This document shows, piece after piece, positions 59,950 to 64,000 of a DNA stretch of 64,000 bases. The notes beneath the pieces are model-generated. The model did no database searches, was not told the DNA's origin, and worked only from the letters and a program-made list of their open reading frames with translations. This DNA comes from Oceanicaulis sp052055585 (GTDB lineage: Bacteria; Pseudomonadota; Alphaproteobacteria; Caulobacterales; Maricaulaceae), in assembly GCF_052055585.1 (NCBI RefSeq), contig NZ_CP170485.1:2542001-2606000 (forward strand), in the 5' to 3' direction. A program made the translations under genes and the position numbers. Each line of letters opens with the position of its first letter. Position 1 is the stretch's first letter.

Positions 59950-61293
59950 TTAGACCGACACCGAATGGCGCGCTGCGCCGGTGGCGAGATAGCCGTCAAA
60001 CGCCGCGGCCACCAATCGCGCCAGCGGGCGATAGGCCGGATTGACGATGATGACCCCGCCCTCAATGGCCACAACGCCCGAGCGGATCAGATCGTCGAGA
60101 TCCGCTTGCGGCGTCGGCAGGCCATGACAGGCCGCGACCGCTTCAGGATCCACCTTCAGATACGTCATCACCTGTTCGATGATGGCGGCGCGCATGGCGT
60201 CCTCGCGGCTGACTTCGACGCCCTTGGCGATCGGCAGGCGGCCCGCCTCCACATCCTGCATCCAGCTGCGCACATCCGAGCGGTTCTGCACATAGCCCTG
60301 CGGCGTCCGACCAATGGCCGACGCGCCCAGCGCGATGAGGGTGTCCGCCTTGTCGGTGGTGTAGCCTTGGAAGTTCCGACGCAACGTGCCGGTTTCCAGA
60401 GCTTTCGTCATGGGGTCATCCGGGCGCGCATAATGGTCGATTCCGATCAGCGCATACCCGCATTCGGTCAGGGCGTGCTCCATGGCGTCCGCCTGCTCAA
60501 GGCGCGCTTTCGCGCCAGGCAGATCCTCATCCTTGATCAGACGCTGATGCGATTTCATGTGCGGCACATGTGCGTAGCCAAACACCGCCAGCCGATCCGG
60601 GTTCAGCGCCGCAGCCGCTTCCGCGCTGGCGCGGGCGCTGGCGGCTGATTGCAGCGGCAGGCCATACAGAAGATCGGCGTTGATCTTCATCACACCCGCT
60701 TCACGCAAGCGATTGAAGGACGCCTCCACCAGCTCATAGGGCTGGATGCGGTTGATGGCGCGCTGTACGGCCGGATCAAAGCTCTGCACCCCGGTCGAGG
60801 CGCGAGTAAAGCCGTTGCGCGCCAGCTCCTGCGCATCCTCTTTGGTGAAATGGCGAGGATCGATCTCGATCGCGATCTCCGCGCTGTCCACAAAGTCGAA
60901 CCGATTACGGATCGCGGCCATCAGCCGGCCCATCTGATCAGGGCTCAGAATGGCGGGCGTACCGCCGCCCAACGCCAGGTGAGAGACTTTCATCCGACCC
61001 GGCAGGCGATCTGCGACCAGTTCCAGCTCCTTGAGCAGGACCTTCAGATAGGCCTCGATCGGGCCCTCAGAGGTGGTCGCGCGGGTATTGCAGCCACAAT
61101 ACCAGCACAGGGATTTGCAATAGGGCACATGGATGTAGAGCGAGATCGCCTTGCCGCGATCCAGCATATCCAGCCAGTCGCCATAAACCGCTCCCGTCAC
61201 GCCTTCATGAAAATGCGGTGCGGTGGGATAGCTGGTGTAACGCGGGCTGCGTTGCTGGCCATAGCTCAGCAAGTTGGTGATCCGGGACGCCAT
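59950..61293 (-). CDS. hemN: Oxygen-independent coproporphyrinogen III oxidase
   Basis: A 447-residue radical-SAM enzyme: YIHVPYCKSLCWYCGCNT carries the C-x3-C-x2-C cluster motif plus the adjacent cysteine of true HemN, HLALGGGTPAIL the SAM motif, and VQSFDPAVQRAINR and ADLLYGLPLQSA follow the HemN order; the terminal winged-helix-like part is present. It converts coproporphyrinogen III to protoporphyrinogen IX without oxygen. GGAG six bases before ATG 61293 decides the start over 61305. Catalytic start MASRITNLLSYGQQRSPRYTSYPTAPHF suits HemN. Confidence 0.94.
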   Translation of the reverse strand: MASRITNLLSYGQQRSPRYTSYPTAPHFHEGVTGAVYGDWLDMLDRGKAISLYIHVPYCKSLCWYCGCNTRATTSEGPIEAYLKVLLKELELVADRLPGRMKVSHLALGGGTPAILSPDQMGRLMAAIRNRFDFVDSAEIAIEIDPRHFTKEDAQELARNGFTRASTGVQSFDPAVQRAINRIQPYELVEASFNRLREAGVMKINADLLYGLPLQSAASARASAEAAAALNPDRLAVFGYAHVPHMKSHQRLIKDEDLPGAKARLEQADAMEHALTECGYALIGIDHYARPDDPMTKALETGTLRRNFQGYTTDKADTLIALGASAIGRTPQGYVQNRSDVRSWMQDVEAGRLPIAKGVEVSREDAMRAAIIEQVMTYLKVDPEAVAACHGLPTPQADLDDLIRSGVVAIEGGVIIVNPAYRPLARLVAAAFDGYLATGAARHSVSV

Positions 61294-61388
61294 GACGGGC
61301 TCCATTCCTCTGCAAGGACACCCCGATTAGCCCGGCTCTTGAGCGCACATCAGTTGACCACTCGCCGCAGCGGCGACCGGTCGCAGGT

Positions 61389-62870
61389 CTAGCTCAGCGT
61401 GCGACGCACCGCGTCATGCCAGCCCGCCATCTGACGCTGCCGCGCGGCTTCATCGAGCTGGGGTGTAAAAGCACGCTCGGCCTGCCAGAGCGTCGCGGCT
61501 TCAGACAGGTCAGAAAACATCCCGATCCCCAGCCCAGCCAGAAACGCCGCGCCCCAGGCGGTGGCTTCAGCATTCACAGGGCGCACGGTTTCAACGGCGC
61601 AAATATCAGCCAGACGCTGCATCAGCGCGTCATTGACCGCCATGCCGCCATCCACCTTCAAGGTGCGCACATCGACCCCGTCATTGGCGACGGCGGTCAG
61701 AAGATCCTGGGTCTGGTAGACGGTGGAATCGAGCGCCGCGCGGGCGATTTCGGCGCGGCCCGCACCCCGGCTCAGCCCGCAGATCAAACCGCGCGCATCC
61801 GGATCCCAGTGCGGCGCACCGAGCCCGGAAAAGGCGGGGACCAGATACACCCCGCATTCAGGATCCGCGCTTTGCGCCAGCGCCTCGATTTCAGACGAGC
61901 GCGCAATCATCCCCAGCCCGTCACGCAGCCATTGCACTGTAGCCCCCGCGGACAGGATTGAGCCTTCCAATGCAAAGGCGGACTGCCCGTTCAGACGCCA
62001 GGCCGTTGTCGCCAGCAGCCGGTTTTCCGACTGTACCGGCTGATCGCCCGTATTCACCAGCAGGAAGGCGCCTGTGCCATAGGTCGATTTCACCTCGCCC
62101 GGATGGAGGCAAGCCTGACCCAGAGCCGCCGCTTGCTGGTCCCCCGCCGCGCCACAAATGGGGATGGCGCGCCCAAGAATGGACGGGTCGGTGTCGCCAT
62201 AGCGCCCGGCGCTATCGACAATTTCAGGCAGTACGGCGCGCGGCACGTTAAAGAGCTTGAGAAGTTCCTCATCCCAGTCCGCCGTCTTAAGCGCATACAG
62301 GCTGGTGCGGCTGGCGTTTGTGGCGTCGGTGACGTGAACCCGTCCGCCCGTCAGACGCCAGATCAGGAAGCTGTCCACCGTGCCGAAGGCCAGCTTGCCC
62401 GCCTCCGCCTTCGCCCGCGCGCCGGGCACGGCGTCGAGAATGAAGGCGAGCTTGGAAGCGGAAAAGTAAGGATCAAGCACCAGCCCGGCCTTGTCGCGCA
62501 CCAGCGGTTCCGCGCCCTCGGCCTTCAGCGCCGCACAGGTTTTCGCCGTACGCCGGTCCTGCCAGACGATGGCGTTATGGATGGGCTGGCCCGTGGCGCG
62601 ATCCCAGACCAGCGTCGTTTCACGCTGATTTGTGACGCCGAGCGCCTCGACCGTCCAGCCCTGCTCCTCGGCGGCGCTCATCGCCTTGCGGGCCGTGGAC
62701 AGAACCGTCGCCCAGATCACTTCCGGGTCATGCTCCACCCAGCCCGGCCTGGGATAGCCTTGGGCGAATTCCTCCTGCGCAGCGGCGATCACACGCCCGG
62801 TCTCGTCAAACACCAAAGCGCGCGAAGAGGTGGTGCCTTGATCAAGCGCAAGCAGTGCAGGACGGGACAT
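61389..62870 (-). CDS. glpK: Glycerol kinase
   Basis: A 493-residue FGGY kinase: LALDQGTTSSRALVFD start, GWVEHDPEVIWATV, DRRTAKTCAAL, GNAILWQDRR-like IVWQDRR, KLAFGTVDSFLIWRLTGG and the signature in GLSRGAGRAEIARAALDSTVYQTQDLL. It phosphorylates glycerol to glycerol-3-phosphate. No allosteric FBP/EIIA-Glc motif was checked. The divergent monoacylglycerol lipase-like gene suggests a route from acylglycerol to glycerol-3-phosphate. Confidence 0.95.
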   Translation of the reverse strand: MSRPALLALDQGTTSSRALVFDETGRVIAAAQEEFAQGYPRPGWVEHDPEVIWATVLSTARKAMSAAEEQGWTVEALGVTNQRETTLVWDRATGQPIHNAIVWQDRRTAKTCAALKAEGAEPLVRDKAGLVLDPYFSASKLAFILDAVPGARAKAEAGKLAFGTVDSFLIWRLTGGRVHVTDATNASRTSLYALKTADWDEELLKLFNVPRAVLPEIVDSAGRYGDTDPSILGRAIPICGAAGDQQAAALGQACLHPGEVKSTYGTGAFLLVNTGDQPVQSENRLLATTAWRLNGQSAFALEGSILSAGATVQWLRDGLGMIARSSEIEALAQSADPECGVYLVPAFSGLGAPHWDPDARGLICGLSRGAGRAEIARAALDSTVYQTQDLLTAVANDGVDVRTLKVDGGMAVNDALMQRLADICAVETVRPVNAEATAWGAAFLAGLGIGMFSDLSEAATLWQAERAFTPQLDEAARQRQMAGWHDAVRRTLS

Positions 62871-62940
62871 GGTGAAACGCTCCGGGCAGTCTTATGGTGT
62901 CGCCAAGCTAAGCGGTTCTGACCGGATGGAGAATGCCCCT

Positions 62941-63876
62941 ATGGCGTTTGTTGCGGAAACTTTTCAAAGCCCCACGGGCGCAAGCCTGCGCCTGCATGTG
63001 CAGGAGGCCGAAGGCCAGCCGCTGGGCGTTGTCCAGATCCATCATGGTCTCGCCGAGCATTCAGCTCGCTATGCCCGCTTCGCCGCCTATCTTTCGAGCC
63101 GGGGCTTTCATGTGGCCGCCCATGACCATCGCGGCCATGGCGAAACGACCGCTGAAGACGCGCCGCGCGGCGTGTTTGGAGACCCCAAGGGCTGGAGCAA
63201 GGTGGTTGAGGACGCACTGGCTGTGGAGGACCATCTCAAGCAACGCTTCCCTGGCCTGCCCCATATCGTCTTTGGCCATTCCATGGGCGGGGTGGTGGCG
63301 ATGAACCACGCCATGGAGCGCAAGGGCGAATTGTCCGGCTTGGCCATCTGGAATTCCAATCTGGCGCTTGGCAGCCGGGCGGGCCTGATGCGGGCCGTGC
63401 TGAATATCGAAAGCCTGTTCAAGAAACCGCAGCATGGCTCAACCTGGATCGAAGCCCTGACCTTCAAGGCCTGGGGCAAGGCCATCAAGGGTCATCGCAC
63501 CGATTTTGACTGGCTGTCACGCATTCCCGAGGAAGTGGACGCCTATGTGAACGATCCCGATTGCGGCTGGCCGGCCTCGATCTCCATGTGGCGCGACCTG
63601 ATTGATGGAACCGAGCTGGGTGAGAGCGAAACCCGGCTGCGGGCCATGCGCTCGGACATCGCCATCCATCTGGCCGCAGGCGGCGAAGACCCGGCGACCG
63701 ACAAGGGGCAGGCCGCCAAGGTTCTGGCGTCACGGCTCTATAATGCACGCTTTTCCGACGTCACCATGCGACGTGACCCGCAAGCCAGGCACGAGACCCT
63801 CAACGATATCGGGTTTGAAACCGCACAATCAGATTTCGCGGACTGGGCCGAACGCGTCGCGCGACAACAGGGTTAG
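62941..63876 (+). CDS. Alpha/beta hydrolase, monoacylglycerol lipase-like
   Basis: A 311-residue hydrolase. HHGLAEHSARYARFAAYL and AAHDHRGHGET are family motifs of the serine aminopeptidase S33/monoglyceride lipase group, VFGHSMGGVVAM holds the nucleophilic serine elbow, and ARHETLNDIG the catalytic histidine. GGAG lies nine bases before ATG 62941; other in-frame ATGs at 62869 and 62926 are not favoured. Divergence from glpK (70 bases) suggests glycerol release from lipids. Stop overlaps the partial gene on the opposite strand by three bases. Confidence 0.9.
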   Translation: MAFVAETFQSPTGASLRLHVQEAEGQPLGVVQIHHGLAEHSARYARFAAYLSSRGFHVAAHDHRGHGETTAEDAPRGVFGDPKGWSKVVEDALAVEDHLKQRFPGLPHIVFGHSMGGVVAMNHAMERKGELSGLAIWNSNLALGSRAGLMRAVLNIESLFKKPQHGSTWIEALTFKAWGKAIKGHRTDFDWLSRIPEEVDAYVNDPDCGWPASISMWRDLIDGTELGESETRLRAMRSDIAIHLAAGGEDPATDKGQAAKVLASRLYNARFSDVTMRRDPQARHETLNDIGFETAQSDFADWAERVARQQG

Positions 63877-64000
63877 GACGCTTTGGCGGCGTTCACATCC
63901 GGATGTTCGGGGATCTGAGGCGTCGCGGCGGCGCTGGCCGTGTCGCGCAGCACTTCGCTGTCGATCCGGGCGGATTCAAACCGCGCCGCATGCAGGCTCG
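63873..64000 (-). CDS. 3' end of an unknown gene
   Basis: A minus-strand frame enters at the window end and stops at 63873 (TAA). The last ~40 codons read SLHAARFESARIDSEVLRDT then Ala-rich and end in HPDVNAAKAS. Codon use is normal and the tail-to-tail overlap of 3 bases with the hydrolase suits a real gene end. No family can be assigned. Confidence 0.5.
   Translation of the reverse strand, partial: SLHAARFESARIDSEVLRDTASAAATPQIPEHPDVNAAKAS

Noticed and set aside
61294..61388. Possible FNR box upstream of hemN
   Set aside because: TTGAC occurs, but no symmetric ATCAA half-site at the required spacing was found.

Overview
The window is GC-rich chromosomal DNA from an alphaproteobacterium. 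Two TonB-dependent receptors, a complete type II secretion operon, an alpha-type RpoH, a BigR/persulfide dioxygenase cassette and the low number of transporters for sugars fit a marine, stalked or budding lineage of the Caulobacterales/Maricaulales type (Hyphomonadaceae-like). That placement is inferred from gene content only; there is no rRNA or tRNA gene in the window.

Layout. 1-9.9 kb: the 5' part of a TonB-dependent receptor whose C-terminus lies off the window, a pseudouridine synthase, a BASS-family transporter, a GNAT acetyltransferase, rpoH with a structured leader candidate, a lysoplasmalogenase, an outer-membrane DUF481-like barrel, a trypsin-like protease with three Cys-rich repeats, and an Arg-rich secreted protein. 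9.9-17.4 kb: a three-gene overlapping set (thioredoxin-like, FAD oxidoreductase, PhzF), then glutaryl-CoA dehydrogenase, a crotonase-fold protein without the usual glutamates, a GntR regulator and a CaiB-type CoA transferase that together suggest glutarate/lysine or aromatic acid catabolism, and an orphan HicA-like protein. 17.4-19.1 kb: soxR and a divergent questin oxidase-like gene with a clear SoxR box between them.

19.2-37.1 kb is one functional block: a prepilin peptidase (GspO) facing a gspC-D-E-F-G-H-I-J-K-L-M-N operon that ends in an unknown lipoprotein, preceded upstream by a TonB-dependent receptor and a 975-residue lipoprotein built from two tandem copies of one domain. The simplest reading is a T2SS with a candidate surface-lipoprotein substrate and a partner receptor. 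37.4-40.3 kb: bigR, persulfide dioxygenase, a DUF442 sulfurtransferase/phosphatase-like protein, and a DUF1295 membrane reductase. 40.3-46.9 kb: a very acidic Ala-Glu-repeat protein, then a BcsB-like periplasmic protein and a small outer-membrane barrel facing a processive family 2 glycosyltransferase, which I read as an unassigned exopolysaccharide synthesis and export system. 46.9-57.9 kb: two separate RND pumps, one with an autoregulating TetR gene and double operator, either side of a PiT-family transporter. 58-64 kb: thrS (lacking its TGS domain), hemN, glpK, a monoacylglycerol lipase-like hydrolase and the 3' end of an unknown gene.

Most strong candidates for new biology are the GT2/BcsB-like/barrel locus, the T2SS-linked duplicated lipoprotein with its receptor, and the SoxR-questin oxidase pair. 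Long reading frames antisense to real genes are common here because of codon bias and were discarded. No CRISPR array, insertion sequence, prophage or tRNA was seen.
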